Assembly (NCBI RefSeq): GCF_000092045.1
Contig: NC_007761.1
Location: 251,001-315,000 of the forward strand
Origin: Rhizobium etli CFN 42
Lineage (GTDB): Bacteria; Pseudomonadota; Alphaproteobacteria; Rhizobiales; Rhizobiaceae
Direction: 5' to 3'
DNA length: 64,000 nucleotides
The translations under genes were made by a program, and so were the position numbers. Positions 37,989 to 46,508 of this stretch are shown here, piece after piece. Every line of letters begins with the position of its first letter. Within the stretch, counting starts at the first letter, position 1. Under the pieces are notes generated by a model. It was not told the origin of the DNA. It worked only from the letters and a program-made list of their open reading frames with translations, and made no database searches.

Positions 37989-38579
37989 ATGCGGATCCTG
38001 CTGGTGCTTGCCCATCCGCTGCCGGAAAGTTTCGCCGCCTCGGTGACGCGCACGGCTCGCGAAGCCCTGGAAGCCTCCGGCCATGCCGTCGACCTCGTCG
38101 ATCTCTACGATCAGAATTTCGATCCACGCCTCTCCGAAGCCGAGCGCCGTGCTTACTTCGATATGCCCTACGGCACCTCTGAGGTGGCCGATATGGTTGC
38201 CCGGCTGAAGGCGGCCGATGGTCTCGTCCTCGTCTTTCCGCAGTGGTGGTTCAATTTCCCAGCCATCCTGAAAGGCTTCTTCGACCGCGTCTTCGCGCCA
38301 GGTGTGGCCTTCACGCATGATGCCGCCGGCGGCCGGATCGTGCCGGAGCTCACCAATATCAGGCTGCTCTATGCGCTGACGACGACGGGCTCGCCCTGGT
38401 GGCTGGTGCATTTCTATATGGGCAATCCCGTCCGCCGCCTGCTGAAGCGCGGTATCGCCAGCTTCTGTTCGAAAAAGCTCGTCTTCCGCATGCTGAGCCT
38501 GCATGACATGGACCGGGCCACGGAAGCCAGGCGCAAGGCGCATCTGGAGCGTGTCCGAAAGGCGCTCGCCGCCATTTGA
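37989..38579 (+). CDS. NAD(P)H-dependent quinone oxidoreductase (flavodoxin_2 family)
   Basis: A 196-residue FMN/FAD flavoprotein like NQO1, MdaB and KefF. LLVLAHPLPESFAASVTRTA is the N-terminal nucleotide-binding pattern. FPQWWFNFPAILKGFFDRVF is the conserved flavin-contact segment, read through its Trp pair. LTTTGSPWWLVHFYMGNP follows. It starts 3 bp after the xseA stop, so they are probably co-transcribed. Substrate unknown; quinone reduction is likely. It is convergent with the MarR gene. Confidence 0.9.
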   Translation: MRILLVLAHPLPESFAASVTRTAREALEASGHAVDLVDLYDQNFDPRLSEAERRAYFDMPYGTSEVADMVARLKAADGLVLVFPQWWFNFPAILKGFFDRVFAPGVAFTHDAAGGRIVPELTNIRLLYALTTTGSPWWLVHFYMGNPVRRLLKRGIASFCSKKLVFRMLSLHDMDRATEARRKAHLERVRKALAAI

Positions 38580-39077
38580 CTATTCGAAATCCGCGAGGAA
38601 TTTCTTCAGCAGCCGGTCAAACTCGGCCCTGTCCCCGGCCGTCAGGTTGCGCGTTAGCCGCTGCTGATTGGCGACATGGGCGCCGACCGCCTCTTCGACG
38701 GTCGCAAGCCCCTTTTCGGTCAGCGCGATCAGCACGCTGCGCCGATCCTGCGGATTGACGATGCGCTCGACCAGGCCCGCCTTCTCCAACTGGTCGATCC
38801 GGTTCGTCATTGTGCCGGAGCTGACCATTGTCATTTCCAGGAGCTCGCCCGGCGAAAGCCGATGAGGTGCGCCGGAGCGGCGAAGTGTGGCCAGCACGTC
38901 GAAAGCAGAGGTGGAAAGCCCGTGCTGCATGAGCACGGCCTCGACTTCGCGGCCGAGATGGGTGCCGAGGCGCTTCAGGCGCCCGAGAATGCCCATCGGT
39001 TCGACGTCGAGGTCCGGCCGCTCGCGCCGCCATTGCGCCAGGATCCTGTCGACGTGATCTTGCTTCTCTTCGCTCAT
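38580..39077 (-). CDS. MarR family transcriptional regulator
   Basis: A 165-residue winged-helix regulator. LSPGELLEMTMVSSGTMTNR is the recognition helix region, and ERIVNPQDRRSVLIALTEKG is the wing with the conserved DxRS. It lies divergent from an EamA transporter. A perfect 18-bp palindrome directly upstream of its start is the likely operator, so it probably represses itself and the transporter. Confidence 0.93.
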   Translation of the reverse strand: MSEEKQDHVDRILAQWRRERPDLDVEPMGILGRLKRLGTHLGREVEAVLMQHGLSTSAFDVLATLRRSGAPHRLSPGELLEMTMVSSGTMTNRIDQLEKAGLVERIVNPQDRRSVLIALTEKGLATVEEAVGAHVANQQRLTRNLTAGDRAEFDRLLKKFLADFE

Positions 39078-39097
39078 GCAACATCGATAGCAGTAGA

Positions 39098-39115
39098 TAT
39101 CTTGACGTCAAGATA
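39098..39115. promoter_or_regulatory. MarR operator: perfect 18-bp palindrome
   Basis: TATCTTGACGTCAAGATA is an uninterrupted perfect palindrome, 20 bp from the marR start. A degenerate second copy, TATCTTGATGTAGAGA (39135-39150), lies 9 bp before the EamA start. The pair suits dimer binding at both divergent promoters. Confidence 0.8.
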
Positions 39116-39158
39116 AACTGCGCTATTCTGAATTTATCTTGATGTAGAGATTCTTGAT

Positions 39159-40070
39159 ATGAAGACAAATTCGCGATATCTCGCCGATGTGCTGATCACA
39201 GCCGTCGCTCCGGCCATCTGGGGCAGCACCTATTTCGTCACGACATCCTTCCTGCCGCAGGGCTATCCACTGACCGTTGCGATGCTGCGCGCCCTGCCGG
39301 CGGGCCTGCTTCTGCTGCTCATCGTCCGCAAGCTGCCGAGGGGTGTCTGGTGGGGTCGCGCCTTCATTCTCGGCGCGCTGAATTTTTCGTTCTTCTGGGC
39401 GATGCTTTTCGTTTCGGCCTATCGACTGCCGGGTGGCGTGGCGGCAACGGTCGGCGCCGTGCAGCCGCTGATCGTAATTGCCTTGTCTCGTCTTTTCCTC
39501 GGCAAGCCGATCCGCTATCTCGCCGTCGTCGCCGGCCTGATCGGTATGTCGGGGGTAGCGCTGTTGGTGCTGACGCCGAATGCGGCGCTCGATCCTGTTG
39601 GCGTCGCTGCCGGTCTCGCCGGCGCAGTCTCCATGGCCTTCGGCACGGTGCTGAGTCGCCATTGGGAGCCGCCGGTTTCCAGCCTGACTTTCACTTCTTG
39701 GCAGTTGACCGCGGGCGGCATCCTGCTCGTGCCCGTCGCCTTCGTGCTGGAGCCGGGGCTTCCCATGCCGACGGCGGCCAATATTCTGGGCATCGCCCAT
39801 CTTGGCCTCATCGGCGCGGCCTTCACTTATCTGCTGTGGTTTCGCGGCCTGTCGCGCATCGAGCCCTCGGCCGCAGCATCGCTCGGCTTTCTCAGCCCCG
39901 TCGTCGCGACCCTGCTCGGCTGGCTGGCGCTCGGCCAGAGCCTGACGCCGGCGCAGATCGCCGGCTTTGCTATGGTGCTCGCCAGCGTCTGGCTCAGTCA
40001 GCGCACGATGATGCCGCTCAGGCCCATTCGCCCTGCCGCATCACCGGAACCCGCGAGCCGTCCGGTGTGA
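39159..40070 (+). CDS. EamA/DMT family transporter
   Basis: A 303-residue inner-membrane protein with ten predicted helices in two EamA repeats (AVAPAIWGSTYFVTTSFLP at the first, LGLIGAAFTYLLWFRGLSRI and AASLGFLSPVVATLLGW in the second). It probably exports a metabolite or drug under MarR control. Its 3' end overlaps the convergent aminopeptidase gene by 53 bp. Confidence 0.9.
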   Translation: MKTNSRYLADVLITAVAPAIWGSTYFVTTSFLPQGYPLTVAMLRALPAGLLLLLIVRKLPRGVWWGRAFILGALNFSFFWAMLFVSAYRLPGGVAATVGAVQPLIVIALSRLFLGKPIRYLAVVAGLIGMSGVALLVLTPNAALDPVGVAAGLAGAVSMAFGTVLSRHWEPPVSSLTFTSWQLTAGGILLVPVAFVLEPGLPMPTAANILGIAHLGLIGAAFTYLLWFRGLSRIEPSAAASLGFLSPVVATLLGWLALGQSLTPAQIAGFAMVLASVWLSQRTMMPLRPIRPAASPEPASRPV

Positions 40071-41271
40071 TGCCGTCGATGTCGACCTTGTCGGAGCCGA
40101 TCATCCAGTCGATGTGGATCAGGCTGGAATTGCCGCCCTGCGCCTCGATCTGCTCTTGGCTCAGGGTTGCGCCGTTGAGGAAGCACTTGGAGTAGCACTG
40201 GCCGAGCGCGATGTGGCACGAGGCGTTTTCGTCAAACAGCGTGTTGTAGAACAGGATGCCGCTCGCCGAGATCGGCGAGGAATGCGGCACGAGCGCCACT
40301 TCGCCGAGCCGGCGCGCACCCTCGTCGGTATCGAGCACCTTGTTCAAGACTTCTTCGCCGCGTGTCGCCTTGGCTTCGACGATCCGCCCACCTTCGAAGC
40401 GCACCTGGATATTGTCGATCAGCGTGCCCTGGTGCGACAGCGGTTTGGTGCTCGAGACATGACCTTCGACCCGTAATGCATGCGGCGTGGTGAACACTTC
40501 TTCGGTCGGAATATTTGGATTGCAGGTAATGCCGTTCTTGGCTGTGGAGGCGCCGCCGTGCCATTCATGCCCGTCGGCAAGGCCGACCGTCAGATCGGTC
40601 CCCGGACCCTTGAAATGCAGCGAAGCAAAACGCTCGCCGTTCAGCCAGGCCGAGCGCTTGGCGAGATTGGCATTGTGCTCCGCCCAGGCGGCGACAGGGT
40701 CGCTGACATCGACACGCGAGGCGGCAAAGATCGCCTTGGCGAGCTTGGCGATCGCGATCGGCTCCGGGTCGTCGGGGAAGACCACCTTGGCCCACGAAGG
40801 GTTGGGGTAGGAGACGATGTTCCAGTTGATGTCGAAATTCGAGATCTTTTCCAGCGCCGGCTTATAGGCGGTTGAGGTGGCGCGATTGGCGCGCCCGACC
40901 TTGCCGGCATCCTGTTCGGAAAGCAGCATCGGATTGTCGCCGGCGACCGCCAGACGGGCCGCCCCGTTGGCATAGGCCTTGGCCATGCCCTCGTAGAGCC
41001 AGTCGGAGGCGCGGTCGAAGCTCTCGTCGCTGCCATACTGGAAGCGCGCCAGCGTCGTTTCCTCGTCGGAGTAGAAGGCGCTCACCAGCCCGGCGCCGGC
41101 CTGATAAGCGTGTTTGGTGATGAGGCGCACAAGCGGCAGCGCCACAACAGGCGCGGTGATCACCAGGTCCTGGCCCTTCTGCAGCTGCAAACCGACCTTG
41201 ACGGCGACTTCCGCGAGCTTCTCCAGCTTGACGGGATCAACGGTGTTCTGGCTCTGGGGCATGAAAGTCAT
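40018..41271 (-). CDS. M29 family aminopeptidase
   Basis: A 417-residue metallo-aminopeptidase of the AmpS/PepS type, which releases N-terminal residues using two Co or Zn ions. The metal-ligand blocks are present: IPTEEVFTTPHALRVEG (Glu, His), GEVALVPHSSPIS (Glu, His), ENASCHIALGQCY (His), and HIDWMIGSDKVDIDG (His, Asp). The start may be ATG 41271 or, three codons on, 41262. Its C terminus overlaps the convergent transporter gene. Confidence 0.92.
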   Translation of the reverse strand: MTFMPQSQNTVDPVKLEKLAEVAVKVGLQLQKGQDLVITAPVVALPLVRLITKHAYQAGAGLVSAFYSDEETTLARFQYGSDESFDRASDWLYEGMAKAYANGAARLAVAGDNPMLLSEQDAGKVGRANRATSTAYKPALEKISNFDINWNIVSYPNPSWAKVVFPDDPEPIAIAKLAKAIFAASRVDVSDPVAAWAEHNANLAKRSAWLNGERFASLHFKGPGTDLTVGLADGHEWHGGASTAKNGITCNPNIPTEEVFTTPHALRVEGHVSSTKPLSHQGTLIDNIQVRFEGGRIVEAKATRGEEVLNKVLDTDEGARRLGEVALVPHSSPISASGILFYNTLFDENASCHIALGQCYSKCFLNGATLSQEQIEAQGGNSSLIHIDWMIGSDKVDIDGITPDGSRVPVMRQGEWA

Positions 41272-41358
41272 GGTTCAACCTGCCTTCTGTCATCGACGCT
41301 AAGAGGCTGAAAGACTTAGACCGGTTTGCGGCGAAAATGAAGCGCAGAGCTGCCGATT

Positions 41359-41388
41359 TGAAAGCGGCCGGGCACCATGCCCGACCGC
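41359..41388 (-). terminator. Hairpin downstream of the GST gene
   Basis: On the minus strand GCGGTCGGGCA and TGCCCGGCCGC pair with one mismatch around TGG, followed by TTTCAAAT. It starts 14 bp after the GST stop, so it fits a terminator. Confidence 0.7.
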
Positions 41389-41401
41389 CTTCGCGCAAGC
41401 G

Positions 41402-42085
41402 TCAAGCGGCGGCAGGCAGCCTGAGCAGGATCGATTCGTGCTTGTCGAGGAACTCCATCAGCCGCTGCGGATAATCTTCGCCGACGGCGTCTTTCACGCT
41501 TCGCCGTTCGCCGAGCGCGATTCGCCAGCGCGTCACCCGCTCGAGCCCCGCGAAGATGCCGCTATCTCCGAGCCTCTCGAAAACATCGAAATACCGAAAG
41601 ATCGGCGCGAAGACGGCATCGACGAGGCTGAAGCTGCTACCGGAAAAATAAGGTCCATCCGCGAGCACTCCTTCGAGCGTCGCGAACTTGGCGATCAGCG
41701 CCTTGCGCTTGGCCTCCAGCTGTTCCACCTCCGTGGCCGTTTCATAGCCCCAGAGATCGGAAAGCACGGACGAGCCGAATTCCATCCAACCGCGATGGCG
41801 GGCGCGGGCAAGCGGATCGGCCGGATGCAGGGCAGATCCCGCCTGCGTCTCCTCCAGATATTCGCAGATAACGCTGCTTTCGAAGAGGATGGCCTCGCCG
41901 CCATCGTCTTCCTCGATCCTGAGCAGCGGCACCTTGCCGAGCGGCGAGATCTCAAGGAACCAGTCCGGCTTGTTGGCAAGGTCGATGTTGATGCGCTCGA
42001 AGGGAACACCCTTTTCGCGAAGTGCGATCGCGGCGCGTTGCACATAGGGGCAGAGATGATGGCTGATGAGGGTGAGCCTGCTCAT
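41402..42085 (-). CDS. Glutathione S-transferase family protein
   Basis: A 227-residue GST. The N-terminal thioredoxin-like domain (LISHHLCPYVQRAAIALREKG, cut at the helix; Cys in CPYV as in omega-type GSTs) contains the cis-Pro at GKVPLL and ESSVICEYLEET as the glutathione gamma-Glu site. An all-helical C domain follows. It is divergent from a MarR regulator with two shared 12-bp repeats, so it is probably controlled by it. Substrate unknown. Confidence 0.9.
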   Translation of the reverse strand: MSRLTLISHHLCPYVQRAAIALREKGVPFERINIDLANKPDWFLEISPLGKVPLLRIEEDDGGEAILFESSVICEYLEETQAGSALHPADPLARARHRGWMEFGSSVLSDLWGYETATEVEQLEAKRKALIAKFATLEGVLADGPYFSGSSFSLVDAVFAPIFRYFDVFERLGDSGIFAGLERVTRWRIALGERRSVKDAVGEDYPQRLMEFLDKHESILLRLPAAA

Positions 42086-42110
42086 GAACGTCTCCTTGCT
42101 GTTTTAATAG

Positions 42111-42165
42111 ATGCATTTGCATATAATAGCGCTTGCGGGCTTGTGCAAGATAAATGTATTTGCAT
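42111..42165. promoter_or_regulatory. Paired 12-bp repeats between GST and MarR genes
   Basis: ATGCATTTGCAT (42111-42122) and ATGTATTTGCAT (42154-42165) differ at one base and lie 43 bp apart in the gap between the divergent genes. They are probable MarR operators at both promoters. Confidence 0.6.
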
Positions 42166-42167
42166 CT

Positions 42168-42611
42168 ATGATGGAAAAGACACCGAAGCCGACTGAGGCC
42201 GCCACCTCTGCCTGGACCAGCATCATGCGGACCCGCGAACGGCTGCTGGCCGCGATCGAAGCCGATCTGAAAGCGGCCGGCATGCCGCCGCTTGCCTGGT
42301 ATGACGTGCTCTGGGAACTGGCGCGCTCGAAAGACGGCAAGCTGCGGCCCTACGAGATCGAGGAGCGGACCTTGCTGGCGCAGTATAATCTTTCCCGGCT
42401 GATTAATCGGTTGGAAAGAGAGGGCCTGGTCCGGCGCGAGGTCTTCGCCGAGGACGGCCGCGGGCGCTGGGTTCTGCTTACCGATGCCGGCCGAATGCTT
42501 CGCACGCGGATGTGGACCGTCTATGCCGCAGCGATCGAGATCCATGTCGGCAGCAAGCTTGCGGAAGACGAGGCGAAGGCAATTTCCGGACTGCTCGCTC
42601 GTTTCCTCTGA
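42168..42611 (+). CDS. MarR family transcriptional regulator
   Basis: A 147-residue winged-helix regulator (RTLLAQYNLSRLINRLEREG recognition helix; FAEDGRGRWVLLTDAGR wing). Start is ATG 42168 or the next codon, 42171. It is divergent from the GST gene and probably represses it. Its 3' end is directly followed by the convergent ybaK gene. Confidence 0.9.
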   Translation: MMEKTPKPTEAATSAWTSIMRTRERLLAAIEADLKAAGMPPLAWYDVLWELARSKDGKLRPYEIEERTLLAQYNLSRLINRLEREGLVRREVFAEDGRGRWVLLTDAGRMLRTRMWTVYAAAIEIHVGSKLAEDEAKAISGLLARFL

Positions 42612-43085
42612 TCAGGCAATCAATGACGCGCCGACCGCTTTCAATGCCTTCAGGGCATCCTTTGGATCAAGCCGCACCTGCAGCCCGCGCTGTCCGCCAT
42701 TGATATAGACGAGCGCTTCGGCGAGAGCGGTCTCCTCGATCGCCGTCGGCACGGCCTTCCTCTGGCCGAAGGGGCTGATGCCGCCGACATGGTAGCCGGT
42801 CAGCCGCTCGGCATCGGCCGGCTTCATCATTCTGGCCGATTTGCCGCTAAAGGCGCTGGCCAGTTTCTTCATGCTGACTTCGCGATCCGACGGAACGACG
42901 ACGCAGACAGGTCTGCCGTCCACCTCGGCCATCAGCGTCTTCAGCACCCGCTGCGGCGCCTCACCCAGGGCTTCCGCCGCCTGCAGCCCGACGCGCTCTG
43001 CGCCTGGGTCATAATCATAGGTGTGGATGGTGAAGGCGACGCCTGACTGGGAAAGAACCTGTGTCGCGCGGGTGGTCTTGGACAT
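42612..43085 (-). CDS. ybaK: Cys-tRNA(Pro) deacylase YbaK/EbsC
   Basis: A 157-residue trans-editing enzyme that hydrolyses Cys wrongly loaded on tRNA-Pro. The YbaK signature is present: EALGEAPQRVLKTLMAEVD, then VPSDREVSMKKLASAF with the catalytic Lys, and YHVGGISPFGQRKAVPT. It lies 3 bp downstream of the Spx-like gene in the same direction, so the two are an operon. Confidence 0.93.
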   Translation of the reverse strand: MSKTTRATQVLSQSGVAFTIHTYDYDPGAERVGLQAAEALGEAPQRVLKTLMAEVDGRPVCVVVPSDREVSMKKLASAFSGKSARMMKPADAERLTGYHVGGISPFGQRKAVPTAIEETALAEALVYINGGQRGLQVRLDPKDALKALKAVGASLIA

Positions 43086-43088
43086 TGC

Positions 43089-43439
43089 TCAGCGCCCGAA
43101 CATATCCGCGTAATTCTCCGGCTTGAACCCGATCAAAAGCTTGCCTTCCGTCTCCAGCACCGGCCGCTTGATCATCGACGGCTGGTCGAGCATCAGTGCG
43201 ATCGCCTTTTCCCGGTTCAGGTTCTCACGCTCGGCATCGGGCAGTTTGCGAAAGGTGGTGCCGGCGCGGTTGAGCACCGTGTCGAGGCCGGCCTTGTCGA
43301 TCCAGTCTTCGAGATGGGCGCGGTCGATGCCGAGCGCCTTGTAGTCGTGAAACTCATAGGCGACGCCGTGTTCTTCCAGCCAGCTGCAGGCTTTCTTCAT
43401 CGTGTCGCAATTCTTGATCCCATAGATGGTGACGGCCAT
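43089..43439 (-). CDS. ArsC/Spx family protein (YffB-like)
   Basis: A 116-residue thioredoxin-fold protein. The active Cys11 is in GIKNCDTMKKACSWL (CxxM rather than CxxC). YEFHDYKALGIDRAHLEDWI and PSMIKRPVLE are family marks. It resembles YffB, a glutathione-linked reductase-like protein. I chose ATG 43439; the longer frame upstream has no homology. It is coupled to ybaK. Confidence 0.9.
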   Translation of the reverse strand: MAVTIYGIKNCDTMKKACSWLEEHGVAYEFHDYKALGIDRAHLEDWIDKAGLDTVLNRAGTTFRKLPDAERENLNREKAIALMLDQPSMIKRPVLETEGKLLIGFKPENYADMFGR

Positions 43440-43524
43440 ACCAGTCTCCCTTTGATGGCAGCGGGATAGCATGCGCAAGCGCCAGCGCAAACGCCGCCCG
43501 GCATTTATCCCCGGCGGCGCCTGC

Positions 43525-44586
43525 TCAACTCTCCAGCGTGCCGGCCTTGCGTGCGGCCTTGCTCGGCCGTGCGCAGACGATCTTCATCAGGTCGCCGCGC
43601 CGGCGCACCAGCCGATCCGAGGTTCGGGTCAGGATCAGCCCATCCTGCGGCGCGTGCAAATCGATGCTGCCGTCAGGTTGACCCGGCCGAGTGACGATCG
43701 TCGCCAGAAGCTCGCCCTCTGCAACCCTGTCGCCGATCGTGCGATGGAAGAGCACGGCGCCGCCTTGGGGAGCGCGAATGATCTCGACATTGTCGAGCGG
43801 CACGGCGGGACCGGCAAACACGGCCTGCGCCATTCTTTCGTCGCTGACGATCGACCGTGCGGCGAGGAAACGCCAGAGCCCATCCGCATCCCGCTTCGCC
43901 AGCGCCGGATCGACGTCGCGCTTGCCGCGCAGCTCGACCGTGACCGAAAGCTTGCCCGGGAGCCGGGGTTGTCGTTCGCCCGGAACCGCATATTTCCACG
44001 CAAAACCGACGGCTTCCTCGAAGGCCGAGCTTTCGCCATCCGAAAGCAGCACCGCCTCCATGTCGAGCGCGGCGGCAAGATCGGCTGCCTCCGGCCAGAA
44101 GGCCTCATCGATATAGGCATATTGCAGCGATTCGTCGTCGCAGTGCAGATCGAGGACGAGATCAGCGCCGAGCGCCATGTCCAGGAGCTGCCTTTTCAGT
44201 TGATCGGCAGCCGGATAATCATTGAGATCTTCCGTCAGCATTGCCCGATCGGTGGCGCTGATCAGCGGAAAATCGCGGTTGAAATTGGTGCGGGAACCGA
44301 GATCGAAACGGCCCTGCAATTCGCCGAAATGCGATTGCGCCGTGCCGATCGGGTTGGCCTGCGGCACGATGGTGATGTCGCCGGCGACCGCGCCTTCGCT
44401 TTCCGCTCGCCACAGACGTTCGCAAAGGAAATGCAGAAGCGCCGTTCCCGGCAGCTCGCCGGCGTGAAGCGCCGCCTGGATATAGGCCTTCGGAGCCTTC
44501 GGATCACGGCCCACAAAACGCAGCACCGGCAGCCGCCACTCCGTTCCCGGCGTATCGCCCGGGATAATGATCTCCGAAACGTCCAT
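43525..44586 (-). CDS. Succinylglutamate desuccinylase/aspartoacylase family protein
   Basis: A 353-residue zinc amidohydrolase. The zinc-site HxxE is in AALHAGELPGTALLHFL and the second His is in LVLDLHCDDES. A C-terminal barrel-like domain (from about 265, VFAGPAVPLDNVEII) resembles that of N-alpha-acetyl diaminobutyrate deacetylase-type members. The exact acyl-amino-acid substrate is unknown. It is isolated by 35 bp or more from its neighbours. Confidence 0.88.
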   Translation of the reverse strand: MDVSEIIIPGDTPGTEWRLPVLRFVGRDPKAPKAYIQAALHAGELPGTALLHFLCERLWRAESEGAVAGDITIVPQANPIGTAQSHFGELQGRFDLGSRTNFNRDFPLISATDRAMLTEDLNDYPAADQLKRQLLDMALGADLVLDLHCDDESLQYAYIDEAFWPEAADLAAALDMEAVLLSDGESSAFEEAVGFAWKYAVPGERQPRLPGKLSVTVELRGKRDVDPALAKRDADGLWRFLAARSIVSDERMAQAVFAGPAVPLDNVEIIRAPQGGAVLFHRTIGDRVAEGELLATIVTRPGQPDGSIDLHAPQDGLILTRTSDRLVRRRGDLMKIVCARPSKAARKAGTLES

Positions 44587-44678
44587 GTTTTTGTCTCGCT
44601 TGCAATCGAACAGCTTTTCCGAGTTTTATGCGCGGAAATCCGGCTCGCGCAAGCCACGGTCGATGGACATCGTTGCGA

Positions 44679-45060
44679 TCAGCCAAGCAGCGGCCAAAGA
44701 TCGATGATCCGGTGTTCGGTTTTTCCGAGAACGCTGTGAATGAGCAGGAACTCCTGTGCTGCCCATGAACCGGCCTGTCGAGATTTGCAGGCGGCACCCC
44801 CTGCGGTCGTAAAGCAGTGTCATATGCGGCGTGAAATCCGGTTTGATATTGTGCGGCAATCCGGCATTGTGCATGCCGACCCCGAGTTGAACATGCAGTC
44901 GGCTGAGCTCTTTCCGCCCGCCTTCGCCGCAAAGGAGCAGAGGTCGCGCCTTGCCTTCCCGTCTGAAGCTCATGATCCTGTCGAAGGTGATCGCGATCGG
45001 CGCACCCTCGACCGTGGCGCCGGCCTGGCGCGCCGCCAAGATCCTCCGGCAAAATGGAAG
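44679..45060 (-). pseudogene. Remnant of a 2'-5' RNA ligase family gene
   Basis: On the minus strand the segment RILAARQAGATVEGAPIAIT, then FDRIMSFRREGKARPLLL and FTPHMTLLYDRR (second HxT motif), matches the C-terminal half of 2'-5' RNA ligase (LigT/2H phosphoesterase-like) proteins. The N-terminal half with the first HxT motif is absent. After YDRR the frame breaks twice: GVPPANLDRPV lies in a second frame and AAQEFLLIHSVLG with IIDLWPLLG in a third, ending at TGA 44679-44681. Two 1-bp losses, the first at a run of five Gs, explain this. The gene is not functional. Confidence 0.78.
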
Positions 45061-45157
45061 ATCAAGAACGAAAAAGGAACATACGCGCAAGAAACGGGTT
45101 GAAACAGCGGTCGCTCCGTACGATTTTGGTGTTAATCGAAAACGCGGAGGCTGTGTC

Positions 45158-45721
45158 ATGGCCGAGACGATACATCACTATCTCATCTTCGAAACCACCG
45201 GCGGCTTCTGCGGCATCGCCTGGAGCGAGGCCGGCATCGCCCGCTTCCAATTGCCGACGAAAACCGCGGAAGCGACCGAACGGCTGCTGCTGCGCCGCCT
45301 GCCAGATGCCCAACCCGGCAGCCCGATGCCTGAGGTGCTGGACACGGTCGCGGCCGTAAAGCGCTATTTCCAAGGCGAGGAAACCGATTTCTCCGGCGTC
45401 CAACTCGATCTTGCCGGCCAGAATGACTTCTTTAGAGATATTTATGCGGCAGCACGGCGTGTCGGCTGGGGCCGCACGACCACCTATGGTGCGCTGGCGA
45501 AGGAGCTTGGCGTTGGGCCGGAAGCGGCCCGCGATGTCGGGCAAGCGATGGCGAAAAACCCGGTCGCGCTGATCATTCCCTGCCACAGGGTGCTAGCCGC
45601 CGGCGGCAAGATCGGCGGCTTCTCCGCGCCCGGCGGTTCGTCCTCGAAGGCCCGCATGCTGGAGCTCGAAGGGGTCAGCCTCGCCCCGCCGCCGCCGGTC
45701 CAGCAATCGCTGGGTTTTTAG
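45158..45721 (+). CDS. ogt: Methylated-DNA-protein-cysteine S-methyltransferase
   Basis: A 187-residue suicide DNA repair protein that takes the methyl group from O6-methylguanine. The acceptor Cys is in LIIPCHRVLAAGGKIGGF. RVGWGRTTTYGALAKELG is the DNA-binding helix-turn-helix. An N-terminal domain of about 85 residues precedes it. ATG 45158 follows GCGGAGG. It is convergent with the SDR gene. Confidence 0.93.
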   Translation: MAETIHHYLIFETTGGFCGIAWSEAGIARFQLPTKTAEATERLLLRRLPDAQPGSPMPEVLDTVAAVKRYFQGEETDFSGVQLDLAGQNDFFRDIYAAARRVGWGRTTTYGALAKELGVGPEAARDVGQAMAKNPVALIIPCHRVLAAGGKIGGFSAPGGSSSKARMLELEGVSLAPPPPVQQSLGF

Positions 45722-45737
45722 GGGAAATGCCGGCTGC

Positions 45738-46472
45738 TCAATGCGGGCTGGCCGTCGGCCGGACGATGATCTCGCTGACATCGACGTCATCGGGCTGGCT
45801 GATGGCGTAGAGGATCGCATTGGCGACGGCTTCCGGGCTGATGGTGATGGCCCTGAAAGCCTTCATCGCATCCCGCGCGGTCGGATCGGTGATCGTCTCG
45901 GCCAGTTCCGAGGTCGTCGTGCCGGGAGAAATGACGGTGACGCGGATGCGATTTGTCTCCTGTCGCAGTCCGTCCGAGATTGCCCGCACCGCGTATTTCG
46001 TCGCGCAATAGACGGCGGCCGTCGGCGAGACGCTGTGGCCGCCGATCGAGGACAGGTTGATGATCTGCCCCGATCCCTGTGCCTTCATGATCGGAAGAGC
46101 GGCCGCGATGCCGTAGAGAACGCCCTTGATGTTGACGTCGACCATCCGGTCCCATTCCTCGACCTTGAGGGCGTCGAGCGGCGAAAGCGGCATGACACCG
46201 GCATTGTTGACGATGACATCAAGCCGGCCGAACTCGGATCTGGCAAAGCCGGCAAAGGCTTCTACCTGGGCACGGTCGGTGACGTCGAGTTTTCGCAGAC
46301 GCACCGTTCCCCCTCCGGCTTCGATTTCGCCGGCGAGCGCCTCCAGACGCTCGCTGCGGCGCGCGCCGATCACGATCTGTGCTCCGGCGGCGGCCAGCAC
46401 TTTTGCCGTGGCCTCTCCGATGCCGCTGCTGGCTCCGGTGATGGCAATGACTTTTCCTTCGATATCAGACAT
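45738..46472 (-). CDS. SDR family oxidoreductase
   Basis: A 244-residue classical short-chain dehydrogenase. The NADP site is ITGASSGIGEATAKVL, NNAG is present, and the catalytic Ser (NLSSIGG) is followed by YCATKYAV (Tyr, Lys). It resembles the YdfG/serine dehydrogenase-like group. It is the last gene of a three-gene minus-strand set facing a LysR gene. Substrate unknown. Confidence 0.9.
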   Translation of the reverse strand: MSDIEGKVIAITGASSGIGEATAKVLAAAGAQIVIGARRSERLEALAGEIEAGGGTVRLRKLDVTDRAQVEAFAGFARSEFGRLDVIVNNAGVMPLSPLDALKVEEWDRMVDVNIKGVLYGIAAALPIMKAQGSGQIINLSSIGGHSVSPTAAVYCATKYAVRAISDGLRQETNRIRVTVISPGTTTSELAETITDPTARDAMKAFRAITISPEAVANAILYAISQPDDVDVSEIIVRPTASPH

Positions 46473-46508
46473 TTCAAGCTCCTGAGCAGGTTGAGAGTTT
46501 CTTGATGG

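Noticed and set aside
44504..45052. 182-residue minus-strand frame crossing the 2'-5' RNA ligase remnant
   Set aside because: The RNA ligase similarity lies in other frames; only GVPPANLDRPV falls in this one, so it is part of the broken gene and not a gene by itself.
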